Notes under the pieces: model-generated | Database searches by the model: none | Told to the model about the DNA's origin: nothing | What the model saw: only the letters and a program-made list of their open reading frames with translations | Source: Anthonomus grandis grandis | Lineage: Eukaryota; Arthropoda; Insecta; Coleoptera; Curculionidae | Assembly: GCF_022605725.1 (NCBI RefSeq) | Contig: NC_065547.1 | Coordinates: 18,517,167 to 18,581,166, forward strand | Reading direction: 5' to 3' | DNA length: 64,000 bases | Position numbers and translations under genes: made by a program | Shown: piece after piece, positions 1-10,267 of the stretch | How the letters are laid out: every line of letters starts with the position of its first letter | Position numbering within the stretch: position 1 is the stretch's first letter

Positions 1-216
1 CTGTTTGTCATCATCAGAGCAAGCTAAAATGTCTAAATGCAAAGTCTCAAAAGAAGAACAAATACTAGGGAAATCCTAAGCGCGGGCTCTCAGTAAATTC
101 AACTTGGAAGGATGGTTTTGACACTCAATAGCCAAATTATATATGGCTTCTAAGCGTTTAATATAGGACTGACGCTTCTTTATTAATTTAGCTGCTACTG
201 GCTGATTTGTAGACAT
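1..216 (-). pseudogene. Broken 5' end of a BEL/Pao-like gag reading frame (tentative)
   Basis: On the minus strand an ATG at 216-214 opens 46 codons (beginning MSTNQPVAAKLIKKRQ), then a TAG at 78-76. The same frame continues open for 25 more codons to the window edge (beginning DFPSICSSFE and ending in an acidic SDDDKQ). The basic, helical KLIKKR...YIKRLEAIYNLA stretch followed by an acidic DF..I...F....L.IL..DD segment is the kind of arrangement seen at the N-terminus of BEL/Pao retrotransposon gag proteins of insects. The match is by eye and weak, and no LTR, primer-binding site or protease is visible. The in-frame TAG suggests a dead copy, or a real gene with an unrecognised splice. A possible acceptor (CTTAG) lies just upstream of the ATG. 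It could equally be the first coding exon of a host gene. Confidence 0.35.
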
Positions 217-760
217 GATGGTAACTAAGAATGGTAAATACTAAATAAAATCTCCACAATATGGAATTAATGGAAATTGGTATCCAGACAAATCGTTAGG
301 TTTGTGTATATAACACTGGTATAGACAACGCCGGAATAACGTTGAATATCACAAAGGAATGAAGCACTAATAATTTAACGTTCCACAATAAACGTTAATG
401 GAATGGGGTATCCAAACAAATCGGAAGATTTGTGGATAAATCACTGGTATAAACAATGCCGGAATAACGTTGAATCACAAAAGGGTATATTGGTCGGTAA
501 AAATGAACTTTTATCAATCAAAGAGTTAAAGTTCAAATTTCTATTGGGCGAAATCACAAAGGTAAACAATCAAAAATTGGGTTAGGTAAACAATAACAAA
601 ACATTGACGTTATGTCTTGTCACCTGTCACAACAATGGGTTAAAAACTGACCGGTTATCGGTTATTGCAACCGCACATTACTCGGACAAATGGAAATCGA
701 CACCAGTGTCATAGGAATGCTACTTGGTCAAGCGTTGCTATAAAAAATGGTAAACAAATG
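217..760. other. Non-satellite intergenic or UTR-like stretch
   Basis: This unique, moderately AT-rich sequence lies upstream of the minus-strand frame at 1-216. It contains a diverged direct duplication (described separately) and no reading frame I believe. A 60-codon plus-strand frame at 403-585 lies inside the second duplicate, is not preserved in the first, and has no recognisable motif. On the minus strand this interval could be the 5' untranslated region or LTR of the BEL-like remnant, but I could not delimit LTR ends. Confidence 0.5.
252..488. repeat. Diverged direct duplication, about 128-bp offset
   Basis: The segment about 252-358 recurs at about 382-488. Anchors are TATCCA at 281 and 409, and CCGGAATAACGTTGAAT at 331 and 459, both 128 bp apart. 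Substitutions and small indels separate the copies, so the duplication is old. It is unrelated to the 241-bp satellite. Short tandem copies of this kind are common in the untranslated regions of LTR elements. Confidence 0.8.
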
Positions 761-784
761 TTTTTTTTTTTTTTTTTTTTTTTT
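761..784. repeat. Homopolymer run of 24 T
   Basis: This is an uninterrupted T run. Read on the minus strand it is an A run and could be a relic retroposon tail. No recognisable retroposon body precedes it and no target-site duplication is evident. Confidence 0.9.
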
Positions 785-1310
785 AACGGAAATATCTGCG
801 TCTTGCTACGGACTTCAAACCAAGGTTGCGATTAAACACTTTTGGATAGTTAAATAGACTGTAAATTTTAAGGACGATTCGATTTATTTGGCTCGCACGG
901 ATCAAATGTTTGGGGGGCTCCTTTTGGAAAGGACAAATAATAGGTATTGAACGACCAGCGTGAACTTCACACGCAAAAGAAAATAAGAAAAAGAAAACAA
1001 TTACAAATTTACGGCGTCAATAACGACTTACCTGACACTCGATGAATTGGTATACTGTAGAACTGTAGATTAGATGGTTGGCCGGCCAGTTTTCTCAACA
1101 CACACGCTATTCTATGTTTCGATGCGTATCGTACGATGGTACCGATCAAAAAAAAAAAAGCCCGTCTCTCGCGGGAGGAAGCGTGCACCTGTCCAAGCCA
1201 TCATTGACGCATGCACGCGGATATGGATTGTTATTGGTCAATTAAAATAATCAATACTTCTAACAAAATTGGCGGTGCATTCAAATACCCTTTAAATTTG
1301 CCAATTCCAA
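785..1310. other. Non-satellite flank with promoter-like composition, no gene called
   Basis: This is the least AT-rich part of the left flank, with CpG-containing strings around 1085-1215 (GCCGGCCAG, GATGCGTATCGTACGATGG, TCTCGCGGGAGG) and a 12-A run at 1148-1159. A good minus-strand splice donor lies at 1026-1034. It may hold a first non-coding exon and promoter of something transcribed leftward. I see no open frame with support. It ends where the satellite begins. Confidence 0.4.
1026..1034 (-). other. Candidate 5' splice donor
   Basis: On the minus strand the sequence reads CAG|GTAAGT, the full metazoan donor consensus. A pyrimidine-rich tract ending in GTGTGAAG (AG at 966-965) would give a 67-nt intron, a plausible insect size. 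A CTTAG just upstream of the ATG at 216 would give a longer one. A single short consensus like this can occur by chance. Confidence 0.25.
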
Positions 1311-3931
1311 ACAGAAAATCTATAACTATTTAGCTATAGCTATTGTTCCGATTTGATTTTAATTAAATGTTTAGATATTAATTGTTTAATCCTAAATGAT
1401 TTTTAAAAATATGATGATTTATTGTGTTTAAAAAAAAATAGTCATAAATCACTCTATTACGATTATCTATTATTTAAATATAATTTGAAATTGTTATTTA
1501 GGTTATACAAGATGACCCAAATGATCCTTTTTAAGTTTTGGATATAACCATGCTTAAGAAAATAGAACAATTAATTTCTATAACATTGCCCGTTTTGACT
1601 CCAATTTAATTTTTGAAGTTCATTTGATGTACTGTAAATTATTTTTAATATTTTTCTGATCTATTGTTTTTTAAAAAAATAGTCATATCTCGCTCTGTTA
1701 CTGTTATTTATTATTCGAATATAATTTAAATTTAGTATTTCGCATATACAAGATTGCCAAATGATCTTTTTTACGATTTGAACATAACCAGAATTACGAA
1801 AATACGATAACTAATAGCTATCGCTATTGTTCCGATTTGAGTTCAATTTAATTTTTAGATATAGTTTGTTTAATTGATTTTTAAAAATATTTTGATGTAT
1901 TTAAAAGAAAATAGTCATATCTCACTCTATTACGGTTATCTATTATTCGAATATAATTTAAAATTGGTATTTAGGTATGACCTAAATGGTCCTTTTTAAG
2001 TTTTGTATATATCAAGAATTAAGAAAATAGAACAATATATCCCTAAAGCATTGTCCAATTTGACTGCAATTTAATTTTTGAAATTCATTTGATGTACTGT
2101 AAATTATTTTTAAAATCATTCTGATGTATTGTTTTTTAAAAAAATAGTCATATCTCACTCTAGTACTCACTCTATTACTTATATCTGTTATTGAAATATA
2201 ATTTAAATTTAGTATTTCGCATATACAAGATAGCCAAATGATCTTTTTTACGGTTTGAACATAACCAGAATTAAGAAAATACGATAAGTAATAGCTGCCG
2301 CTATTGTTCCGATTTGATTTAATTTTAATATTTAGATATAATTTGTTTAACCCTAAATGATTTTTAAAAATATTTTGAAGTAAAGTGTTTTAAAAAAATA
2401 CTTATTTTACTCTATTACTATTATCTATTATTCGAATATAATTTAAATTTAGTATTTCTCATATACAAAATAGCCAAATGATCTTTTTTCCGGTTTGAAC
2501 ATAACCAGAATTAAGAAAATACAATAACTAATAGTGTTAGCTATTGTTTCAATTTAATTTTAATTTAATTTTTGGATATAATTTGTTTAACCCTAAATGA
2601 TTTTTAAAAATATTTTGAAGTATTGTGTTTTAAAAAAGTACTAATTTCTCCTGCTTTTTACGGTTATCTATTATTCAAAAATAATTTAAAATTCTTATTT
2701 GGGTTATACAAGATGACCCAAATGATTCTTTTTACATTTTGGACATAACCAGGGTTAAGAAAATAGAACAATTAATTCCTATAGCACTGTATGATTTGAC
2801 TCCAATTTAATTTTTGAAGTTCATTTGATGTACTATAAATTCTTTTTAAAATGTTTCCTATGTATTGTTTTTTTTAAGAAATAGTCATATCTCACTCTAT
2901 TACTGTTATCTATTATTCGAATATAATTTAAAATTGGTATTCAGGTTATACAGGATGACCCAAATGATCCTTTTTAAGTTTTGCACATAACCAAGGTTAA
3001 GAAAAAAGAACAATAAATCCCTATGGCATTGTCCGATTTGACTCCAATTTAATTTTTCAAGTTCATTTGATGTACTATAAATTATTTTTAAAATGTTTCT
3101 GATGTATTGTTTTTTAAAAAAATAGTCATATCTCACTCTATCACTGTAATCTAATTTTCGAATATATTTTTAATTTAACCAAAATTAAGAGAATACGATA
3201 ACTACTAGCGTTAGCTATTGTTCCGATTTGATTTCAATTTAATTTTTAGATATAAATTGTTTTACCCTAAAAGATTTAAAAAAATATTTTGATGTATTGT
3301 GTTTCAAAAAAATATGATCGTTTTTACAGTTTGAACATAACCAGAATTAAGAAAATACGATAACTAATAGCTAACGCTATTGTTCCGATTTGAGTTCAAT
3401 TTAATTTTTAGATATAATTTGTTTTAACACTAATTGATTCTCAAAGATATTTTGAATTATTGTGTTTTAAAATAATACTAATTTCTTCCGCTATTACGGT
3501 TATCAATTATTCAAAAATAATTTAAAATTGTTATTTAGGTTATACAAGATTATCCAAATGATTCTGTTTACGTCTTGGACATAACCAGGGTTAAGAAAAT
3601 AGAACAATTAATTCCTATAGCAGTGTCCGATTTGACTCCAATTTAATTTTTGAAGTTCATTTGATGTACTATAAATTATTTTTAAAATTTTTCCTATGTA
3701 TTGTTTTTTTTAAGAAATAGTCACATCTCACTCAATTTTACTCAAATTTAGTATTTCACATATACAAAATAGCCAAATGATCTTTTTTCTGGCTTGAACA
3801 TAACCAGAAATTAGAAAATACAATAACTAATAGTGTTAGCTATTGTTCCGATTTAAGTGTAATTTAATTTTTGGATATAATTTGTTTAACACTAAATGAT
3901 TTTTAAAAATATTTTGAAGTATTGTGTTTTA
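1311..3931. repeat. Left edge of the 241-bp satellite array, diverged monomers
   Basis: Satellite homology starts near 1311, and the first A-type phase marker (ATTGTTCCG) is at 1342. Later markers fall at 1585 (B-like, ATTGCCC), 1826 (A), 2050 (B-like) and 2303 (A), so spacing is about 241 bp with indels. A and B types alternate first, then A-A and B-B neighbours occur. Copies differ from one another far more than those beyond 10 kb, as expected at the edge of a satellite array where homogenisation is weak. B monomers here carry GACTCC where central ones carry GATTCC, so this edge keeps older variants. No gene is present. Confidence 0.95.
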
Positions 3932-4000
3932 GGTACCACACATACGTCCATATTTTATAAAGGTATTATACGTTGTATAGTCGCCGTCCATTATGATAGT
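3929..4000 (-). other. Possible exon after a splice acceptor, ends at the satellite border
   Basis: On the minus strand a pyrimidine-containing tract ends TTTTGTTCCAG (AG at 4002-4001), a fair acceptor. Ten bases on, an ATG at 3991-3989 opens 20 codons (beginning MDGDYTTYNT). The frame stays open to the last base of the island, and its TAA is supplied by the satellite junction at 3931-3929. This is what a truncated exon would look like, but it is short, has no recognised motif, and may be chance. Confidence 0.15.
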
Positions 4001-4391
4001 CTGGAACAAAATATACGATTTTTAAGGGTTTTACTACTACTATATTATGCACTCGCATGGGTAAACCAGTCAATAAAAAGACAGATAATTGAAAATTAAA
4101 GTCATTATTCTTTATCAAATAAATATACTGTATACCTAAATCAACCTTAATATTTTTATCTATGTACAATGTTATGTACCTGCACGTATGTACACATACA
4201 TAGGTACATATGGCTTAGGTATATACATATATGTTTATTAAATTAAATAATGTTTATTCTGTATTTATTTGCATGGCACGACAAATTAATTAGGGAATAT
4301 TCTAAACTTTTCAAAGCTTTTAAACAACCATAATAATAATAAATAATAATGTAACTTTTCTATACCTACTTTTTTTTATTATTGTTATTGC

Positions 4392-4481
4392 TCAATTCGT
4401 AATATCCCTAGGAAACGAAAGTAAACTTTTTCCAGCGACGCTTTTGGCAAAACAACCCCTATGCGCACAAAAAGTTGGCAT
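4392..4481 (-). pseudogene. N-terminal fragment of a THAP-type C2CH zinc-finger protein
   Basis: The minus-strand ATG at 4481-4479 has A at -3, and an in-frame TAA lies a short way upstream, fixing the start. It encodes 29 residues before TGA at 4394-4392. The peptide starts MPTFCAHRGC and ends LLSFPRDITN. A cysteine pair C-x4-C at residues 5 and 10 very near the N-terminus, followed about 13 residues later by SFPRD, is the hallmark opening of a THAP domain, a DNA-binding C2CH zinc finger. THAP domains also occur at the N-terminus of P-element-type transposases. The conserved Trp, the later C-x2-H pair and the AVPTIF motif are missing, so it cannot fold as a THAP finger. It is a truncated copy, or a first exon whose donor is lost or unrecognised. 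It lies wholly inside the non-satellite island. Confidence 0.6.
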
Positions 4482-4678
4482 TTTAGGGTTTTTTTTTTAA
4501 GTTTTTAGCACAACACAAATGAAAGAAAAAACAAAGTCACAGATCACAGAGTTAAACTCCAAAACAAGGTAATGTGTAATAAATACTTAACAAAAATAAA
4601 ATAAAAAACGGCAAATTACAAAATATCGCAAATATACACACTAACGCTCGTACTAATACATTAATTATGACCCGATAC

Positions 4679-4688
4679 CCCACGTGGG
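4679..4688. promoter_or_regulatory. CCCACGTGGG palindrome (E-box core)
   Basis: This perfect 10-bp palindrome has a CACGTG core, the site class bound by bHLH factors. It lies about 200 bp upstream of the minus-strand THAP-like ATG, in the least AT-rich part of the island, so it could be a promoter element of the captured 5' end. There is no TATA or initiator evidence. Confidence 0.3.
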
Positions 4689-4798
4689 CGACGACAGTTG
4701 TATCCGTTAGAATGGGGGTAAATGGGAGGAGCCCGAACGAAAAACTGGTTCGGTAAAAAGGGCTAGCCTTCGCTTCTGTGAGATCGTTTATTCTGTGG

Positions 4799-6350
4799 TT
4801 CCGATGTGATTTCAATTTAATTTTTAGATATAATTTGTGTAAACCTAAATGAGTTTTAAAAAATATTTTGAAGTATTGTCTTATCTCACTATATTACAAT
4901 TATCTATTATTCGAATATAATTTAAATTTAGTATATCGCATATATAGTATAGTTAAATTATCTTTTTTACGGTTTGAACATAACCAGAATTAAGAAAATA
5001 CAATAACTAATAGTGTTAGCTATTATTTCGATTTAATTTTAATTTAATTTTTAGATATAATTCGATTAACCCTAAATAATTTTTTAAAATATTTAGATGT
5101 ATTGTGTTTAAAAAAAATAATCATATTTTACTCTATTACTGTTATATTATGTTATGCAAAATCGAAAATTTAAATTATGAATATAATTTAAATTTACTAT
5201 TTCGCATACACAATATAGCCATTTGATGTTTCTTACGGTTTGAACATAACCAGAGTTAAGAAAATATGATAACTAATCGCGTTAGCTATTGTTCCGATTT
5301 AATTTTAGTTAAATTTTTAGATTAAATTTGATTAACCCTAAATAATTTTTTAAAATATTTTGATGTATTGTGTTTAAAAAAAATAGTCATATCTTACTCA
5401 ACTACGGTTATCTATTATTCAAATTTATTTTAAAATGAATATTTAGGTTATACAAGATGACTCAAATAATCCTTTTTATGTTTTGGACATAACCAGGATC
5501 AAGAAAATTAATAAATAGTACCTATAGCTATTGTTCCTATATGATTTCAATTTAATTTTTAGATATAACTTGTTTAACCCTAAATAAATTTTTCAAATAT
5601 TTTGATGTATTTTGTTTTAAAAAAATAGTCATATCTCGCTCAATTACGGTTATCTATTATTCAAATTTATTTTAAAATTAATATTTAGGTTATACAAGAT
5701 GACTCAAATGATCCTTTTTAAGTTTTGGACATAACCAGGGTTAAGAAAGTAGAAAAATTAATCATTATAGCATTGTCCGATTTGATTCCAATTTAATCTT
5801 TGAAGTTCATTTGATGTACTGTAAATTAATTTTAAAATTTTTCTTATGAATTGTTTTTTAAAAAAATAAATATATCTCACTCTTTTACTTATATCTATTA
5901 TTCGATTATAATTTAAATTTACTATTTCGCATATGCAAGATAGCCAAATGATGTTTTTTACGGTTTGAACAGAACCAGAATTAAGAAAATATAATAACTG
6001 ATAGCGTTAAAGATTGTTCCGTTTTAATTTTAATTTAATTTTTAGATATAATTTGATTAACCCTAAATGACTTTTAAAAATATTTTAATGTATTGTGTTT
6101 AAAAAAATAGTCATATCTCACTCAATTACGGTTATCTATTATTCAAATTTATTTTAAAATTAATATTTAGGTTATCAAGATGACCCAAATGATCCTTTTT
6201 AAGTTTTGGACATAACCAGGGTTAAGAAAATAGAACAATTAATCATTATGGCATTGTCCGATTTGATTCCAATTTAATTTTTGAAGTTCATTTGATGTAC
6301 TGTAAATTATTTTTAAAATTTTTCTTATGAATTGTTTTTTAAAAAAATAA
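4799..6350. repeat. Diverged satellite monomers right of the island
   Basis: The A, B and C phase markers continue at about 241-bp spacing. The first copies are still old and irregular. From about 5540 the monomers begin to match the common central types, including the GATATGATTTCAATTT start of type C. No gene is present. Confidence 0.9.
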
Positions 6351-7146
6351 TTATATCTCACTCTATTATTGTTTTTTATTATTCGAATATAATTTACTTT
6401 TACTATTTCGCATATACAAGATAGCCAAATGATGTTTTTTACGGTTTGAATACAGCCAGAATTAAGAAAATATAATAACTAATAGCGTCAACGATTGTTC
6501 CGATTTAATTTTAAATTAATTTTTAGATATAATTTGATTAACCCTAAATGATTTTTTAAAATATTTTGATGTTTTGTGTTTAAAGAAAAAAGTCATATCT
6601 CACTCAATTACGGTTATCTATTATTCAAATATATTTTAAAATTCATATTTAGATTACACAAGATGACCCAAATGATCCTTTTTAAGTTTTGGACATAACC
6701 AGGGTTAAGAAAATAGAACAATTAATTATTAATCTCACTATTAATTAATTATAACTCAATTATTAATTAATTATATCTCACTCTATTATTGTTTTTTATT
6801 ATTCGAATATAATTTACTTTTACTATTTCGCATATACAAGATAGCCAAATGATGTTTTTTACGGTTTGAATACAGCCAGAATTAAGAAAATATAATAACT
6901 AATAGCGTCAACGATTGTTCCGATTTAATTTTAAATTAATTTTTAGATATAATTTGATTAACCCTAAATGATTTTTTAAAATATTTTGATGTTTTGTGTT
7001 TAAAGAAAAAAGTCATATCTCACTCAATTACGGTTATCTATTATTCAAATATATTTTAAAATTCATATTTAGATTACACAAGATGACCCAAATGATCCTT
7101 TTTAAGTTTTGGACATAACCAGGGTTAAGAAAATAGAACAATTAAT
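6348..7146. repeat. 420-bp-offset tandem duplication inside the array
   Basis: About 379 bp (6348-6726) recurs without visible difference at 6768-7146, an offset of exactly 420 bp. The two copies share rare variants such as GGTTTGAATACAGCC. The 41-bp junction at 6727-6767 is a low-complexity string built of ATTAATTA and CTCA pieces. 420 bp is not a multiple of 241, so this arose by a break-repair event rather than by in-register crossover. Confidence 0.9.
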
Positions 7147-7600
7147 CATTATAGCATTGTCCGATTTGATTCCAATTTAATTTTTGAATTTCATTTGATG
7201 TACAGTAAATTATTTTTAAAATTTTTCTTATGAATTCTTTTTTAAAAAAATAATTATATCTCACTCTATTACTGTTTTTTATTATTCGAATATAATTTAC
7301 ATTTACTATTTCGCATATACAAGATAGCCAAATGATGTTTTTTACGGTTTGAACACAGCCAGAATTAAGAAAATATAATAACTAATAGCGTTAACGATTG
7401 TTCCGATTTAATTTTAAATTAATTTTTAGATATAATTTGATTAACCCTAAATGATTTTTAAAAATATTTTGATGTATTGTGTTTAAAAAAAAAAGTCATA
7501 TCTCACTCAATTACGGTTATCTATAATTCAAATTTATTTTAAAATTAATATTTAGGTTATACAAGATGACTCAATTGATCCTTTTTAAGTTTTGGAAATA

Positions 7601-7630
7601 GGACAATGCTATGGACACATAGCATTGTCC
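7601..7630. repeat. Perfect inverted repeat, 13-bp arms and 4-nt loop
   Basis: GGACAATGCTATG is followed by GACA and the exact reverse complement CATAGCATTGTCC. The right arm is the normal A-to-B junction. The left arm is its inverted copy and stands in place of about 45 bp normally found between TTTTGG and the junction. This looks like a snap-back, templated-repair product. Confidence 0.95.
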
Positions 7631-8172
7631 GATTTGATTCCAATTTAACTTTTGAACTTCATTTGATGTACTGTAAATTATTTTTGAATGAAATGGTTAA
7701 GAAAATAGAACAATTAATCATTATAGCATTGTCCGATTTGATTCCAATTTGATTTTTGAAGTTTATTTAATGTACTATAAATTATTTTTAAATTTTTACT
7801 TATGAATTGTTTGTAAAGAAAATAACCATATCTCACTCTATTACTGTTATCTATTATTCGAATATAATTTACATTTACTATTTCGCATATACAAGATAGC
7901 CAAATGATGTTTTTTACGGTTGGAACACAGCCAGAATTAAGAAAATGTAATAACTAATAGGGTTGGCGATTGTTCCGATTTAATTTTAAATTAATTTTTA
8001 GATATAATTTGATTAACCCTAAATGATTTTTAAAAATATTTTGATGTATTGTGTTTAAAAAAAAAAGTAATATCTCACTCAATTACGGTTATCTATTATT
8101 CAAATTTATTTTAAAATTAATATTTAGGTTATACAAGATGACTCAATTGATCCTTTTTAAGTTTTGGAAATA

Positions 8173-8202
8173 GGACAATGCTAGGGACACATAGCATTGT
8201 CC
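8173..8202. repeat. Hairpin copy with one arm mismatch
   Basis: The left arm reads GGACAATGCTAGG, one mismatch to the right arm. The B-type sequence following it also lacks a short stretch after CCAATTTAACTT. Confidence 0.95.
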
Positions 8203-8736
8203 GATTTGATTCCAATTTAACTTCATTTGATGTACTGTAAATTATTTTTGAATGAAATGGTTAAGAAAATAGAACAATTAATCATTATAGCATTGTCCGA
8301 TTTGATTCCAATTTGATTTTTGAAGTTCATTTAATGTACTATAAATTATTTTTAAATTTTTTCTTATGAATTGTTTGTAAAGAAGATAACCATATCTCAC
8401 TCTATTACTGTTATCTATTATTCGAATATAATTTAAATTTACTATTTCGCATATACAAGATAGCCAAATGATGTTTTTTGCGGTTTGAACACAACCAGAG
8501 TTGAGAAAATGTAATAACTAATAGGGTTGGCGATTGTTCCGATTTAATTTTAATTAAAATTTTAGATATAATTTGATTAACCCTAAATGATTTTTAAAAA
8601 TATTTTGATATATGGTGTTTAAAAAAAATAGTCATATCTCACTCAATTACGGTTATCTATTATTCAAATTTACTTTAAAATTAATATTTAGGTTATACAA
8701 GATGACTCAATTGATCCTTTTTAAGTTTTGGAAATA

Positions 8737-8766
8737 GGACAATGCTATGGACACATAGCATTGTCC
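8737..8766. repeat. Hairpin copy, perfect arms
   Basis: Identical to the first hairpin. The following B monomer is full length, unlike those after the copies at 7601 and 8173. Confidence 0.95.
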
Positions 8767-9120
8767 GATTTGATTCCAATTTAACTTTTGAACTTCATTT
8801 GATGTACTGTAAATTATTTTTAAAATTTTTCATATGAATTGTTTTTTAAAAAAATAATTATATCTCACTCTATTACTAATATCTATTATTCGAATATAAT
8901 TTAAATTAACTATTTCGCATATACAAGATAGCCAAATGACGTCTTTTGCGGTTTGAACACAACCAGAATTAAGAAAATGTAATAACTAATAGGGTTGGCG
9001 ATTGTTACGATTTAATTTTAATTCAATTTTTAGATATAATTTGATTAACCCTAAATAATTTTTAAAAATAATTTTATGTATTATGTTTAAAAAAATAGTC
9101 ATATCTCACTCAATTACGGT

Positions 9121-9190
9121 TATCTGTAGAGTATGAAGTACTGTAAATAATTTTTAAAATTTTTATAATTATATATTTTAATATTATATA
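9121..9190. repeat. Rearranged junction between two A/B segments
   Basis: After ACGGTTATCTG the monomer breaks into AGAGTATGAAGTACTGTAA, then a TATATATTTTAATATTATAT low-complexity stretch, and re-enters a B monomer. The flanking B-to-A segments (about 8891-9120 and 9190-9420) are near copies sharing the rare GACGTCTTTTGCGG, so this is a duplication with an untidy joint. Confidence 0.7.
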
Positions 9191-10026
9191 TTTTGAATAT
9201 AATTTAAATTAACTATTTCGCATATACAAGATAGCCAAATGACGTCTTTTGCGGTTTGAACACAACCAGAATTAAGAAAATGTAATAACTAATAGGGTTG
9301 GCGATTGTTACGATTTAATTTTAATTCAATTTTTAGATATAATTTAATTAACCCTAAATAATTTTTAAAAATAATTGTATGTATTATGTTTAAAAAAATA
9401 GTCATAGCTCACTCAATTACGGTTATCTATTATTCAAATTTATTTTAAAATTAATATTTAGGTTATCAAGGTGACCCAAAATGATCCTTTTTAAGTTTTG
9501 GACATAACCAGGGTTAAGAAAGTAGAACAATTAATCATTATAGCATTGTCCGATTTCATTCCAATTTAATCTTTGAAGTTCATTTGAAGTACTGTAAATA
9601 ATTTTTAAAATTTTTCTTATGAATTGCTTTTTAAAAAAATAATTATATCTCACTCTATTACTGTTATCTATTATTCGAATAGAATTTAAATTTACTATTT
9701 CGCATATACAAGATAGCCAAATGATGTTTTTTGCGGTTTAAACACGACCAGAGTTAAGAAAATGTAATAACTAATAGCGTTGGCGATTGTTCCGATTTAA
9801 TTTTAATTCAATTTTCAGATATAATTTGATTAACCCTAAAAGATTTTTAAAAATAGTTTTATGTAATATATTTCAAAAAAATAGTCATATTTCACTCAAT
9901 TACGGTTATCTATTATTCAAATATAATTAAAAATTAATATTTAGGTTATCAAGATGACTCAAATGATTCTTTTTAAGTTTTGGACATAACCAGAATAAAG
10001 AAAGCCGATTTCTATTACCTATAGCT

Positions 10027-10267
10027 ATTGTTCCGATATGATTTCAATTTAATTTTTAGTTATAATTTGTTTAACCCTAAGTAATTTTTTAAAATATTTT
10101 GATGTATTGTGTTTAAAAAAAATAGTCATATCTCACTCAATTACGGTTATCTATTATTCAAATATAATTAAAAATTAATATTTAGGTTATCAAGATGACT
10201 CAAATGATCCTTTTTAAGTTTTGGACATAACCAGAATAAAGAAAATCGATTTCTATTATCTATAGCT
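10027..10267. repeat. Reference C-type monomer (241 bp)
   Basis: It starts ATTGTTCCGATATGATTTC, has TTGTTTAACCCTAAG rather than the A-type TTGATTAACCCTAAA, and ends with AAAGAAAATCGATTTCTATT and TATAGCT rather than the GGGTTAAGAAAATAGAAC tail of A. It is clearly a subfamily of A, since the middle part is the same. Confidence 0.85.

Larger units (their letters stand above)
3932..4798. other. 867-bp non-satellite island inside the array
   Basis: Satellite sequence breaks after the GTGTTTT of one A monomer and resumes at the TTCCGAT of another, about 170 bp out of phase. Unrelated DNA therefore replaced or entered with loss of part of a monomer. The island has higher complexity: AAT-rich microsatellite near 4330-4352, a T run near 4369-4376, and a less AT-rich part at 4670-4798. 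I found no convincing terminal inverted repeats or target-site duplication. It carries a THAP-like first coding segment and possible splice signals on the minus strand, so it looks like a captured gene 5' end or a piece of a THAP-bearing transposon. Confidence 0.85.
7147..9120. repeat. Satellite block with hairpin-bearing monomers
   Basis: This holds A and B monomers in which the normal A/B junction is repeatedly replaced by a palindromic variant (hairpins at 7601, 8173 and 8737, spaced 572 and 564 bp). Much of the block is repeated at about 11.6-13.2 kb. No gene is present. Confidence 0.9.

Noticed and set aside
403..585. 60-codon plus-strand frame
   Set aside because: It lies in one copy of an old duplication, is not kept in the other copy, and shows no motif or coding-like composition.
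911..928. TGGGGGGCTC string like a tRNA-Pro primer-binding site
   Set aside because: Only about ten bases match, with an extra G. The rest diverges, and it is on the strand opposite to the gag-like frame with no LTR end beside it.
2906..3136. Minus-strand open frames of about 60-76 codons in the satellite (also at 14094, 14684, 15046, 18001, 18363, 21318 and 63127)
   Set aside because: They are translations of satellite monomers, recur only because the DNA repeats, have no domain, and are broken by ordinary monomer variants.
3896..4169. Overlapping 67-codon frames on both strands at the island's left border
   Set aside because: The plus-strand frame starts in satellite and crosses into the island. 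The minus-strand one contains no known motif and crosses a possible splice acceptor in another frame.
4552..4815. 87-codon minus-strand frame upstream of the THAP-like start
   Set aside because: It crosses the satellite-island border and covers the likely 5' flank, with no domain recognised. Its hydrophobic end is explained by T-rich DNA.
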